In this document: piece by piece, positions 1-5,231 of the stretch
Layout of the letters: each line of letters opens with the position of its first letter
How positions within the stretch are numbered: position 1 is the first letter of the stretch
Source: Caulobacteraceae bacterium
GTDB lineage: Bacteria > Pseudomonadota > Alphaproteobacteria > Caulobacterales > Caulobacteraceae
Direction of reading: 5' to 3'
Length of the DNA: 5,231 bases
NCBI GenBank assembly: GCA_004144935.1
Contig: SDZP01000259.1
Coordinates: forward strand, 1-5,231
Program-made: the position numbers and the translations under genes
The notes under the pieces: generated by a model
The model's database searches: none
Told to the model about the DNA's origin: nothing
Seen by the model: the letters and a program-made list of their open reading frames with translations, nothing else

Positions 1-510
1 GTTGCCGAAGGCCAGGGCCGGGGCCGACTTCCAGGCCGGAATGGCGATCGGGAAGTTCCAGGGGGTGATCAGGCCGAAGACGCCCACGGGCTGGCGGTAG
101 GTCTGGATCTCGACCCCGGGCCGCACCGAGGTCAGGTTCTGGCCGTGCAGGCGCAGGGCCTCGCCGGCGAAATACTTGAGGATGCGGGCGGCGCGGACCG
201 TCTCGCCGATGCCTTCCGGCAGGGTCTTGCCCTCCTCGCGCGACAGCAGCCGGCCGACCTGTTCGCGCCGCTCCATCAGCAGGGAGCCGGCGCGATCGAG
301 GATGTCGGAGCGCACTTCCGGCGAGGCCTCGGACCAGGCCGGGAAGGCCGCGCGGGCGGCGGCGACGGCGGCGTTCACTTCAGCCTCGCCGCCGTCCGGG
401 ATGTGGGCGACGCGCTCGCGGGTGTCGGAGGGGTTGAGGCTCTCGCCGGGCCGCTCGCCCCGCACACGCTCGCCGTCGATCCAGTGGGAAACCTCGAGCG
501 TGTCGGTCAT
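1..510 (-). CDS. xylA: Aldehyde dehydrogenase, N-terminal part; likely alpha-ketoglutarate semialdehyde dehydrogenase (Weimberg pathway)
   Basis: Reading the minus strand from ATG at 510 gives 170 codons open to the window edge, so the gene continues to the left. The product starts MTDTLEVSHWIDGERV and shows the NAD(P)-dependent aldehyde dehydrogenase N-terminal fold: the early NPSD turn (residues 26-29), REEGKTLPE (about 90-98) and TPWNFPIAIPAWK (149-161). Asn152 of that last motif is the oxyanion-hole residue of the family. The catalytic Cys and the general-base Glu lie beyond the edge. The family usually has about 480 residues, so roughly a third is visible. In Caulobacter nomenclature xylA is the last enzyme of the oxidative xylose route, making alpha-ketoglutarate in the cytoplasm; it is not xylose isomerase. 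The ribosome-binding site is weak: a purine run AGAGAGA five bases before ATG. An intrinsic terminator ends only 15 bases upstream. Family assignment is firm; the substrate is inferred from neighbours and remembered similarity. Other semialdehyde dehydrogenases look alike here. Confidence 0.85.
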   Translation of the reverse strand, partial: MTDTLEVSHWIDGERVRGERPGESLNPSDTRERVAHIPDGGEAEVNAAVAAARAAFPAWSEASPEVRSDILDRAGSLLMERREQVGRLLSREEGKTLPEGIGETVRAARILKYFAGEALRLHGQNLTSVRPGVEIQTYRQPVGVFGLITPWNFPIAIPAWKSAPALAFGN

Positions 511-525
511 GAGTGTCTCTCTAAC

Positions 526-560
526 AAAAAATGGCCCCGCCGTCGCAGAACGGCGGGGCC
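526..560 (-). terminator. Strong intrinsic terminator between the transporter and the aldehyde dehydrogenase
   Basis: On the minus strand a perfect 10-bp G+C stem, GGCCCCGCCG (560-551) pairing with CGGCGGGGCC (542-533), closes an 8-nt loop. One further T-A pair can extend it to 11 bp with a 6-nt loop. The stem is followed by A and then six T (531-526), the classic Rho-independent layout. It begins 16 bases after the transporter stop codon and its T-run ends 15 bases before the ATG of the aldehyde dehydrogenase. On the plus strand no T-run follows the stem, so it is oriented for this operon. It should end, or partly end, the xylX-xylB-transporter transcript. Confidence 0.88.
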
Positions 561-576
561 GCAGGGGAGGAAGGGT

Positions 577-2010
577 TCAGCCGGTCATGTCTTCCAGCTC
601 GCGGCCACGGGTCTCCTTCACCCAGGCCTGGACCAGGAAGAAGGAGATCAGGGCGCTGACCGCGTAGAAGCCGTAGGTCACCACCAGGCCCAGGCCCGCG
701 GCCATGGCCGGGAAGCTGACCGAGATGGCGAAGTTGGCGATCCACTGGGCGAAACCGGCCACCGCCAGCGCCGAGCCGCGCATCTGGTTGGGGAACATCT
801 CGCCCAGCATGACCCACATCACCGGACCCCAGCTGAGGTTGAAGAAGACCACATAGGCGTTGGCCGCGATCAGGGCGATCAGCCCGACCTGGTCGGCGAG
901 ATGCAGCGAGCCGTCGACCATGGTGGCCTGCGAGAAGCACCATGCCATGACGCCCAGGGTGACGGTCATGCCGGCCGAGCCGATCAGCAGCAGCGGCTTG
1001 CGGCCGATCCTGTCGATGACCGCCATGGCCGACAGGCAGGCGACGATGGAAAGGGCGCCCGACAGGATGTTGATCTGGAGGGCGTCGTTCTCGGAGAAGC
1101 CCACCGACTGCCACAGCACCGCGCCGTAGTAGAAGACGATGTTGATGCCGACCAGCTGCTGGAAGACCGCCAGGATCAGGCCGGCCCAGACGATGGGGCG
1201 GACCTTGCGGGTCGTGGCGTCGAGCAGGTCGGAGAGTTTCGGCTTGTGGTCGGCGGCCAGAGAGTCGCGGATCTCGACGACCTTGCGCTGCGCAGCCTCG
1301 GCCCCGAACAGGCGGGTCAGCACCGCCGTCGCCTGGGCTTCGCGGCCCTTGACCACCAGGAAGCGCGGGCTTTCGGGGATCAGCAGCAGAGCCAGCAGGT
1401 AGATGGCGGCGGGAATGGTCTGCAGCCAGAACATCCAGCGCCAGGCCGGCAGGCCCAGCCAGAACTCGGCCGTCGAGCCGCCGGCCGTGGCGGCCAGGGC
1501 GTAGTTGGCCACAAAGGCTCCGGTCAGGCCGGTAATGATCATGATCTGCTGGACGCTGGACAGCCGTCCCCGGATCGAGGCGGGGGTGACCTCGGAGATA
1601 TAGGCCGGGGCCAGCACGCTGGCGGCGCCGACGCCAAGGCCGCCGATGAAGCGGGCGATGATGAAGTGGGCCGAGGTGTCGGCCGCGCCGGCCCAGAGGG
1701 CGCTGACGATGAACAGGGCGGCGGCGATCAGCATCACCGACTTGCGGCCGATCATGTCCGACAGCCGGCCCGCCCCGAAGGCCCCGAAGGCGCAGCCCAG
1801 CAGGATGGCGCCGACGTTGAAGCCGGTGCCGAGGGCGGACAGCTTGAAGGCGCTCTCCAGGCCGTCCTGGGTGCCGTTGATGACCCCCGAGTCATAGCCG
1901 AACATGAAGCCGCCGATGGTGGCGACCGCGACGATCAGGGCGATGAAGCCCATATTGACCTTGTCCGCACCGGCGATGTCGGGACCGGAACCCCCCGTGG
2001 CTGACGCCAT
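577..2010 (-). CDS. xylE: MFS sugar-porter-family transporter, probable D-xylose:H+ symporter
   Basis: A 477-residue inner-membrane protein with the 12-helix pattern and hallmark motifs of the MFS sugar porter family (GLUT/XylE type). These are GYDSGVINGTQ (38-48, helix 1), GRLSDMIGRK (81-90, loop 2-3), PAYISEVTPASIRG (135-148), SSVQQIMIITG (151-161), PESPRFL (212-218, start of the central loop), QQLVGINIVFYYG (284-296), DRIGRKPLLLIGS, and LSWGPVMWVMLGEMFPNQMRG-like residues in helix 10. Gln154 or Gln155, Gln284, Gln285 and Asn290 sit where E. coli XylE has sugar-contacting Gln168, Gln288, Gln289 and Asn294. The C-terminal tail reads KETRGRELED, where the family usually has PETKG/PETRG. ATG at 2010 is preceded by GGGAGG with a 5-nt spacer. 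The gap from xylB is 48 bp with no terminator, so it is co-transcribed. Xylose specificity is inferred from the operon; glucose, arabinose or galactose uptake is possible. Confidence 0.9.
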   Translation of the reverse strand: MASATGGSGPDIAGADKVNMGFIALIVAVATIGGFMFGYDSGVINGTQDGLESAFKLSALGTGFNVGAILLGCAFGAFGAGRLSDMIGRKSVMLIAAALFIVSALWAGAADTSAHFIIARFIGGLGVGAASVLAPAYISEVTPASIRGRLSSVQQIMIITGLTGAFVANYALAATAGGSTAEFWLGLPAWRWMFWLQTIPAAIYLLALLLIPESPRFLVVKGREAQATAVLTRLFGAEAAQRKVVEIRDSLAADHKPKLSDLLDATTRKVRPIVWAGLILAVFQQLVGINIVFYYGAVLWQSVGFSENDALQINILSGALSIVACLSAMAVIDRIGRKPLLLIGSAGMTVTLGVMAWCFSQATMVDGSLHLADQVGLIALIAANAYVVFFNLSWGPVMWVMLGEMFPNQMRGSALAVAGFAQWIANFAISVSFPAMAAGLGLVVTYGFYAVSALISFFLVQAWVKETRGRELEDMTG

Positions 2011-2058
2011 GTCTTCCTCCCTTTTGGGCTCTGGCGGCCCGTTTTTGCAGTCCGCCGG

Positions 2059-2817
2059 CTAACGCCAGCCGGCGTCCACGAAATACTCATGCCCGGTGAT
2101 GAAGCGGGCGTCGTCCGAGGCCAGGAACAGGGCCAGGGCGGCGACGTCGCGCGGCTCGATCCGGCCTTTCAGGCACTGGGCGGCGACGATCTCGGCCTCG
2201 CCCTCGGGCGTATACCACTTCATCTGCCTGGGGGTTTTGACGTTGCCCGGCACGATGCAGGCGACCCGCACGCCGTCGGCGCCCAGTTCCCGCGCCAGGG
2301 CCCGGGTCATGCCCTCGATCCCGGCCTTGGCGGTCTCGTAGAGCGACAGGTCGGGCAGGCCCAGGTGCCAGCTGATCGAGCCGAGGTTGAGGATCACCCC
2401 CTTGCCGGCGGCCTGCATGGCCGGGGCGGCGCTCTGGGCGGCGAAATACATGTGGCGCAGGTTCACGGCCATCCGGTCGTCCCAGTAGTCGGGGGTGACC
2501 TCGGCCAGGCTGTGGCGGTCGTCGTTGGCGGCGTTGTTGATCAGCACCTCGACCGGCCCGTGCTCGGCGGCGATCTCGGCCATGCAGGTCTGCAGGGCGG
2601 CGACCTGGGTCAGGTCGCAATTGTGGAAGATCGGCGCCGGATCGAGGTGCGCCAGTTCGGCCGCCAGCGCCTCGGACTCGGCGATGGCGATGTCCATGAA
2701 CACCACCCGGGCGCCCTGCCGGGCGAAGGCTTCGGTAAGGCCCGCGCCGATCCCGGAGCCGCCGCCGGTGATGACCACCAGCCGGCCCCTGAGCGAGGGA
2801 TAGATGGCGCCGCTCAC
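2059..2817 (-). CDS. xylB: NAD-dependent D-xylose dehydrogenase (short-chain dehydrogenase/reductase)
   Basis: A 252-residue classical SDR that oxidises D-xylose to D-xylonolactone with NAD+ in the cytoplasm, the entry step of the Weimberg pathway. Visible features are the Rossmann glycine motif TGGGSGIG (17-24), Asp42 at the end of beta-2 (favours NAD over NADP), CDL (67-69), NNAAND (94-99), Asn119, Ser147, and the catalytic pair Tyr160 and Lys164 in YETAK. Ser147 lies 13 residues before Tyr160, as in the family. Long stretches such as GSISWHLGL, YETAKAGIEGMTRALAREL, VKTPRQMKWYTPEGEA and the C-terminal AGWR match what I recall of Caulobacter XylB. The start is GTG at 2817 in a GTGA overlap with the xylX stop codon; the Shine-Dalgarno GGGAG (2829-2825) lies 7 nt upstream inside xylX. 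This start gives MSGAIYPSL, which lines up with the remembered Caulobacter N-terminus. The fourth residue of the NNAG motif is Ala here rather than Gly. Another sugar, such as L-arabinose, is possible as substrate. Confidence 0.92.
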   Translation of the reverse strand: MSGAIYPSLRGRLVVITGGGSGIGAGLTEAFARQGARVVFMDIAIAESEALAAELAHLDPAPIFHNCDLTQVAALQTCMAEIAAEHGPVEVLINNAANDDRHSLAEVTPDYWDDRMAVNLRHMYFAAQSAAPAMQAAGKGVILNLGSISWHLGLPDLSLYETAKAGIEGMTRALARELGADGVRVACIVPGNVKTPRQMKWYTPEGEAEIVAAQCLKGRIEPRDVAALALFLASDDARFITGHEYFVDAGWR

Positions 2818-3968
2818 GACGCCGCTCCCAGCAGGCCGCGGCCGGCGAGATTGCGCATCAGGGCGGTGACGCCGAACGTCCAGGGCGGCGCGGTCTCGCA
2901 GGCGGCGACGACATTCTCCAGCACCCCCAGGCGCGGCGAGGAGACTCGCACCCGGTCGCCGGCGTGATGGGTGAATCCCTGGCCCGCCGCATCGCGGTCG
3001 TCGACCGGCGCGAACATGGTGCCGAGGTAGAGGGCGAAGCCATCGGGGTACTGATGATGCTGGCCGCAGGCCTGGCGGACCAGATCCTCGGGGTCGCGGC
3101 TGATCATCGACATGCTGCTGCGGCCGACCATCTCGAAGCCGTCCTCGCCGGTGACCTCCAGGGCCACAGCCGCCTGGCGAACCTCATCCAGGCCAAAGCC
3201 ATCGTCGAACAGACGGATGAAGGGGCCGATGGCGGCCGAGGCGTTGTTGTCCTTGGCCTTGCCCAGCAGCAGGGCCGAGCGGCCCTCGATGTCCCGCAGG
3301 TTGACGTCGTTGCCGAGGCTGGCGCCGACCGGCCGCCCGGACGGATCGCAGACCAGCACGACTTCCGGCTCCGGGTTGTTCCAGGCCGAGTCGCTACGCA
3401 CGCCCACGGCGGCGCCCCAACCGACCGAGGAGAGCACCGGGGCCTTGGTGAAGATTTCGGCGTCCGGCCCGATGGCCACTTCCAGATACTGCGACCACAG
3501 GCCGTCGGCGATCAGCGCCGCCTTGAGCAGGGTGGCCTGCTCGGAGCCGGGCTTCACCTTCGACAGGTCGCCGCCGATGCGGGCGCTGAGGCTCTCGCGG
3601 ATGGCCTGGGCGGCGCCCGCGTCGCCGCGCGCCCGCTCCTCGATCACCCGCTCCATGGCCGAGACCGCGAAGGTGACGCCGGCGGCCTTGATGCACTGCA
3701 GGTCGATCGGCGACAGCAGCGTCAGCCCGGGCTGACGGCCGTCCCAGGCGCAGGCGAAATCGAGGGTCCCGAGGTCGCCAAGCTCTTCGCCGCTCAGGGT
3801 GGCGCAATCGTGACGGGCCAGGGCCTCGGCGGACGTCGGGCATGTGCGGCTGATATCGACGACGCGGCCTTCGCGGACCAGCACGGGACTGGGACCCTCA
3901 TTGGTCTGGAGACGGCCCAGCAAAACGGCGTCCCGCCAGTCATCCGGCAAGTGGTCGACGATACGCAA
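2814..3968 (-). CDS. xylX: 2-keto-3-deoxy-D-xylonate dehydratase, fumarylacetoacetate hydrolase (FAH) fold
   Basis: A 384-residue cytoplasmic enzyme that removes water from 2-keto-3-deoxy-D-xylonate to give alpha-ketoglutarate semialdehyde, between the xylonate dehydratase and the aldehyde dehydrogenase. The N-terminal part (about 1-90) precedes the FAH-type catalytic domain. Conserved blocks are LQCIKAAGVTFAVS (90-103), ERVIEERARGDAG (106-118), SQYLEVAIGPDAEIFTK (159-175), WNNPEPEVVL (196-205), LGNDVNLRDIEGRS (218-231), KAKDNNA (237-243), and TMFAP with GQGFTHHAGDRVRV near the C-terminus. Glu200, Glu202 and Asp221 have the spacing (+2, +19) of the divalent-metal ligands of the Sulfolobus 2-keto-3-deoxy-arabinonate dehydratase. 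The start is TTG at 3968: the preceding in-frame codon is a TAG stop, GGGAGG lies 7 nt upstream, and the resulting N-terminus (MRIVDHLPDDW) aligns with remembered Caulobacter XylX. First gene of the operon, it overlaps xylB by 4 bp. The related 2-keto-3-deoxy-L-arabinonate route uses a different fold, which favours the xylose reading. Confidence 0.92.
   Translation of the reverse strand: MRIVDHLPDDWRDAVLLGRLQTNEGPSPVLVREGRVVDISRTCPTSAEALARHDCATLSGEELGDLGTLDFACAWDGRQPGLTLLSPIDLQCIKAAGVTFAVSAMERVIEERARGDAGAAQAIRESLSARIGGDLSKVKPGSEQATLLKAALIADGLWSQYLEVAIGPDAEIFTKAPVLSSVGWGAAVGVRSDSAWNNPEPEVVLVCDPSGRPVGASLGNDVNLRDIEGRSALLLGKAKDNNASAAIGPFIRLFDDGFGLDEVRQAAVALEVTGEDGFEMVGRSSMSMISRDPEDLVRQACGQHHQYPDGFALYLGTMFAPVDDRDAAGQGFTHHAGDRVRVSSPRLGVLENVVAACETAPPWTFGVTALMRNLAGRGLLGAAS
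2825..2829 (-). promoter_or_regulatory. Ribosome-binding site of xylB, inside the xylX 3' end
   Basis: GGGAG on the minus strand, 7 nt before the GTG start of xylB, lies within the last codons of xylX (Leu-Gly-Ala-Ala-Ser-stop). It supports GTG at 2817 as the true start and suggests translational coupling with xylX through the GTGA stop-start overlap. Confidence 0.75.
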
Positions 3969-3975
3969 CTATGGT

Positions 3976-3981
3976 CCTCCC
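3976..3981 (-). promoter_or_regulatory. Ribosome-binding site of xylX, decides the TTG start
   Basis: GGGAGG on the minus strand followed by a 7-nt spacer (ACCATAG) and TTG. The TAG at the end of the spacer closes the reading frame, so TTG at 3968 is the earliest possible codon, and it sits at ideal distance from a near-perfect Shine-Dalgarno. Confidence 0.8.
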
Positions 3982-4015
3982 GCCCGGCATCGCGGCTCCG
4001 CGCGCCGACCCTTAT

Positions 4016-4029
4016 TGTTAGCGCTAACA
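4016..4029. promoter_or_regulatory. LacI-family operator, 14-bp perfect palindrome
   Basis: TGTTAGCGCTAACA reads identically on both strands and has the central CG step typical of LacI/GalR operators, where the hinge-helix leucine intercalates. It lies between the regulator gene and xylX, about 47 bp before the xylX start codon, and overlaps the likely -10 region. It closely resembles, from memory, the TGGTAGCGCTACCA-type element bound by XylR in Caulobacter xylose promoters. The neighbouring LacI-type protein is the natural candidate ligand; repression by blocking RNA polymerase is inferred. Confidence 0.85.
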
Positions 4030-4054
4030 TTCTGGCCTGCGCCGCTCTTGTCAA
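4026..4054 (-). promoter_or_regulatory. Probable promoter of the xylX-xylB-transporter operon
   Basis: The minus strand carries TTGACA (4054-4049), a perfect -35 consensus. After a 17-nt spacer comes the weak -10 AATGTT (4031-4026), which runs into the operator palindrome; ATGTTA with an 18-nt spacer is the alternative. Transcription would then start near 4019, giving a leader of about 50 nt. The leader contains a short palindrome, CGCGGAGCCGCG (4002-3991), and the GGGAGG ribosome-binding site. The -35 is firm by consensus; the -10 is ambiguous, as is common for regulated Caulobacter promoters. Confidence 0.6.
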
Positions 4055-4063
4055 GGCGGAAGG

Positions 4064-5092
4064 TTAGTCTGGGCAGGGTCCTGAGGAATCCCGCACGACG
4101 AGGGTGTGGGCGATCAGCCGCTCGGGCGGCTCCTCCTCGGTTTCCGGTTCGCCGCCGCCGATGCCCCGGGCCAGCAGCTGCACAGCCAGCTGGGCCATTT
4201 CCGAGACCGGCTGGCGGATGGTGGTCAGGGCCGGCCAGATTTCGGACGCCACCGGCGTGTCGTCGAAGCCGACCACCGTGAGGTCGCGCGGCACCTCCAG
4301 CCCCCGGCGGTGGGCGGCGGCGATGGCCGCCGCCGCCATGTCGTCGTTGGAGGCGAAGATCGCCGTCGGCGGCCGGCGGGCGGCCAGCAGCCGCTCGGCG
4401 GCGTCGAGACCGGAGCGGTAGGTGAACTCGCCCGCCTCCACCAGGGTCTCGACCGGTCCCTGGGCGGCCGCCATCTCGGTCTCGAAGCCGATCAGGCGTT
4501 CGGCGCTGGCGGTCTGGTTGGCGGCCCCCTTGATGAAGCCGATCCGCCGGTGGCCGAGGCCGAGCAGATAGCGGGTCATCTCGGCGGCGGCGGCCAGGTC
4601 GTCGATGCGGATGGCCGGCACCCCGGGGCGAAACCGTCCGGGCGCCACGGCGACGGCGGCCAGGCCATGCGCCTTGACCTCGGCCAGCGCCGCCCAGGAC
4701 TCCCCATGCGGCGGCGGCAGGATGACACCGACCACGCCCCCGGCCGCCAGCTGGGCGACGGCGGTGCGTTCGCTCTCCGGATCGGGCTGACACTTCTGCA
4801 GCAGGAGCTGGGCCCCGATCTCGTGGGCGCCCTCCAGGGCCCCGAGCAGGAACTGGCTGAGGTAGCCGGCGCTGGGGTTGGAATAAAGCATGCCCAGCCG
4901 CCCGGCCCCGGCCCTGGCCAGGTTTCGGGCGGCGGCGTTGGGCCGGTAGCCGAGCGCCTCGACGGCCTCCATCACCGCGGTGCGGGTGCTGGCCTTGACC
5001 CCGGCCGCATGGTTCATCACCCGCGAGACAGTCATGGGCGAGACGCCCGCGCTGCGCGCGACGTCGTCGATGGTCACCACCTTCTTGTTCAA
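4064..5092 (-). CDS. LacI/GalR-family transcriptional repressor, probable local xylose-operon regulator
   Basis: A 342-residue protein of normal LacI-family length. The helix-turn-helix is at 7-26 (TIDDVARSAGVSPMTVSRVM), and the hinge helix RPNAAARNLAR (50-60) has Leu58 in the place of the leucine that wedges into the central CG of the operator. The periplasmic-binding-protein-like sensor domain follows, with GVILPPP (122-128), IRIDD (161-165), LGHRRIGFIKG (179-189), FASNDDMAAA (246-255) and VVGFDD (273-278). It should bind a sugar or sugar acid in the cytoplasm and release DNA. The start is TTG at 5092, with only modest Shine-Dalgarno matches (CAGGG 5 nt upstream, GAAGG 10 nt upstream). No ATG or GTG occurs in frame shortly upstream, and the GTG codons 5 and 6 are less well placed. 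The gene ends 95 bp before xylX on the same strand with no terminator between them. It may play the role of Caulobacter XylR, but I do not recognise it as that protein by sequence, so no symbol is given. Confidence 0.92.
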   Translation of the reverse strand: MNKKVVTIDDVARSAGVSPMTVSRVMNHAAGVKASTRTAVMEAVEALGYRPNAAARNLARAGAGRLGMLYSNPSAGYLSQFLLGALEGAHEIGAQLLLQKCQPDPESERTAVAQLAAGGVVGVILPPPHGESWAALAEVKAHGLAAVAVAPGRFRPGVPAIRIDDLAAAAEMTRYLLGLGHRRIGFIKGAANQTASAERLIGFETEMAAAQGPVETLVEAGEFTYRSGLDAAERLLAARRPPTAIFASNDDMAAAAIAAAHRRGLEVPRDLTVVGFDDTPVASEIWPALTTIRQPVSEMAQLAVQLLARGIGGGEPETEEEPPERLIAHTLVVRDSSGPCPD

Positions 5093-5184
5093 AACCGCCC
5101 TGCCTTCGACCTGCTGTCCATTGAGGATAGTCCGCTCCGGCGCGGGCGGCGAGGTGTTCGTAGTCTTCGCGACCTATTCAGACG
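5093..5184 (-). other. Upstream region of the LacI-family gene, no clear promoter
   Basis: This 92-bp gap should hold the regulator's promoter. The only candidate I see is a weak -10, TATCCT (5129-5124), without a convincing -35 at the right distance. No copy of the TGTTAGCGCTAACA palindrome is present, so there is no sequence sign of autoregulation at this end. An ATG near 5119 is out of frame and runs into a stop at the regulator start. Confidence 0.35.
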
Positions 5185-5231
5185 AGCCGAAACCTCCCTT
5201 CCCCCTGGAGGGGGGAAGGGAGGTTTCGGCT
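5185..5231. repeat. Long perfect inverted repeat (REP-like intergenic hairpin) at the window edge
   Basis: The left arm 5185-5205 (AGCCGAAACCTCCC then TTCCCCC) is exactly complementary to the right arm 5211-5231, giving a 21-bp perfect stem around a 5-nt loop, TGGAG. The right arm ends at the last base of the window, so the stem may be longer. The CCTCCCTTCCCCC/GGGGGAAGGGAGG core resembles hairpins found between genes in many Caulobacterales genomes, which act as terminators or as dispersed REP-like repeats. No T-run follows on the minus strand; the plus-strand flank is outside the window. Confidence 0.85.

Noticed and set aside
513..526. TGTTAG half-site on the minus strand next to the terminator T-run, resembling half of the operator.
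   Set aside because: Only the left half matches; the other half does not continue the palindrome, and the match partly comes from the T-run.
145..2004. A 619-codon open frame on the plus strand opposite the transporter and aldehyde dehydrogenase genes.
   Set aside because: Its protein is a low-complexity mix rich in Gly, Ala, Asp, Gln, Arg and His, with no family motifs. It lies antisense to genes with clear family motifs, and long antisense frames are expected in such GC-rich coding DNA.
2011..2058. Possible hairpin between xylB and the transporter.
   Set aside because: Only a 4-bp GGGC/GCCC pairing with no T-run; not enough for a terminator.
3991..4002. Short palindrome CGCGGCTCCGCG in the xylX leader, considered as a regulatory hairpin.
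   Set aside because: The stem is only 4-5 bp with a tiny loop; such palindromes arise easily in GC-rich DNA, and nothing suggests a riboswitch.
2089..4067. Two long plus-strand frames (2089-2967 and 2964-4067) opposite xylB and xylX, which nearly abut and look like an operon.
   Set aside because: Both are composition-driven mirror frames of strongly conserved minus-strand genes. Neither has recognisable domains, and the second runs through the xyl promoter and operator.
3969..4793. A 274-codon minus-strand frame overlapping the LacI-family gene in another frame.
   Set aside because: Arg/Gly/Pro-rich shadow translation without motifs. The frame of 4064-5092 shows full LacI-family conservation instead.
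1..5231. tRNA or rRNA genes, CRISPR arrays, insertion sequences, phage or defence genes.
   Set aside because: None seen. Coding density is high, all genes share one strand and one pathway, and I see no transposase, direct-repeat array or tRNA-like fold.

Overview
The window is a very GC-rich stretch with the look of an alphaproteobacterial chromosome, most likely Caulobacterales (Caulobacter, Phenylobacterium or Brevundimonas type). The translated genes match, almost residue for residue in their signature stretches, what I recall of the Caulobacter crescentus D-xylose catabolic genes. No search was run, so this is recognition from memory. All five genes lie on the minus strand, so the order of transcription runs from high to low coordinates.

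Layout in transcription order: 5185-5231 is a 21-bp perfect inverted repeat running into the window edge. 5093-5184 is the leader of a LacI-family regulator gene (4064-5092). The 95-bp gap 3969-4063 carries a TTGACA promoter and a perfect 14-bp LacI-type operator palindrome. Next come xylX (2814-3968, 2-keto-3-deoxy-pentonate dehydratase), xylB (2059-2817, NAD-dependent D-xylose dehydrogenase, overlapping xylX by 4 bp), a 12-TM sugar-porter-family transporter (577-2010), a strong intrinsic terminator (526-560), and the first 170 codons of an aldehyde dehydrogenase (1-510, cut by the window edge) that is the likely alpha-ketoglutarate semialdehyde dehydrogenase, called XylA in Caulobacter.

Together these encode most of an oxidative (Weimberg) xylose pathway. 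The transporter imports the pentose and XylB oxidises it to the lactone. A lactonase (XylC) and xylonate dehydratase (XylD), neither seen here, would follow. XylX then dehydrates the 2-keto-3-deoxy acid to alpha-ketoglutarate semialdehyde, and the aldehyde dehydrogenase oxidises this to alpha-ketoglutarate for the TCA cycle. The LacI-type repressor next door probably binds the palindrome and is released by the sugar or a pathway intermediate.

I see no undescribed system. The points most worth a second look are the terminator directly in front of the aldehyde dehydrogenase gene with no room for a new promoter, the operator-promoter arrangement, the non-ATG starts (TTG, TTG, GTG) in the first three genes, and the long hairpin repeat at the right edge.
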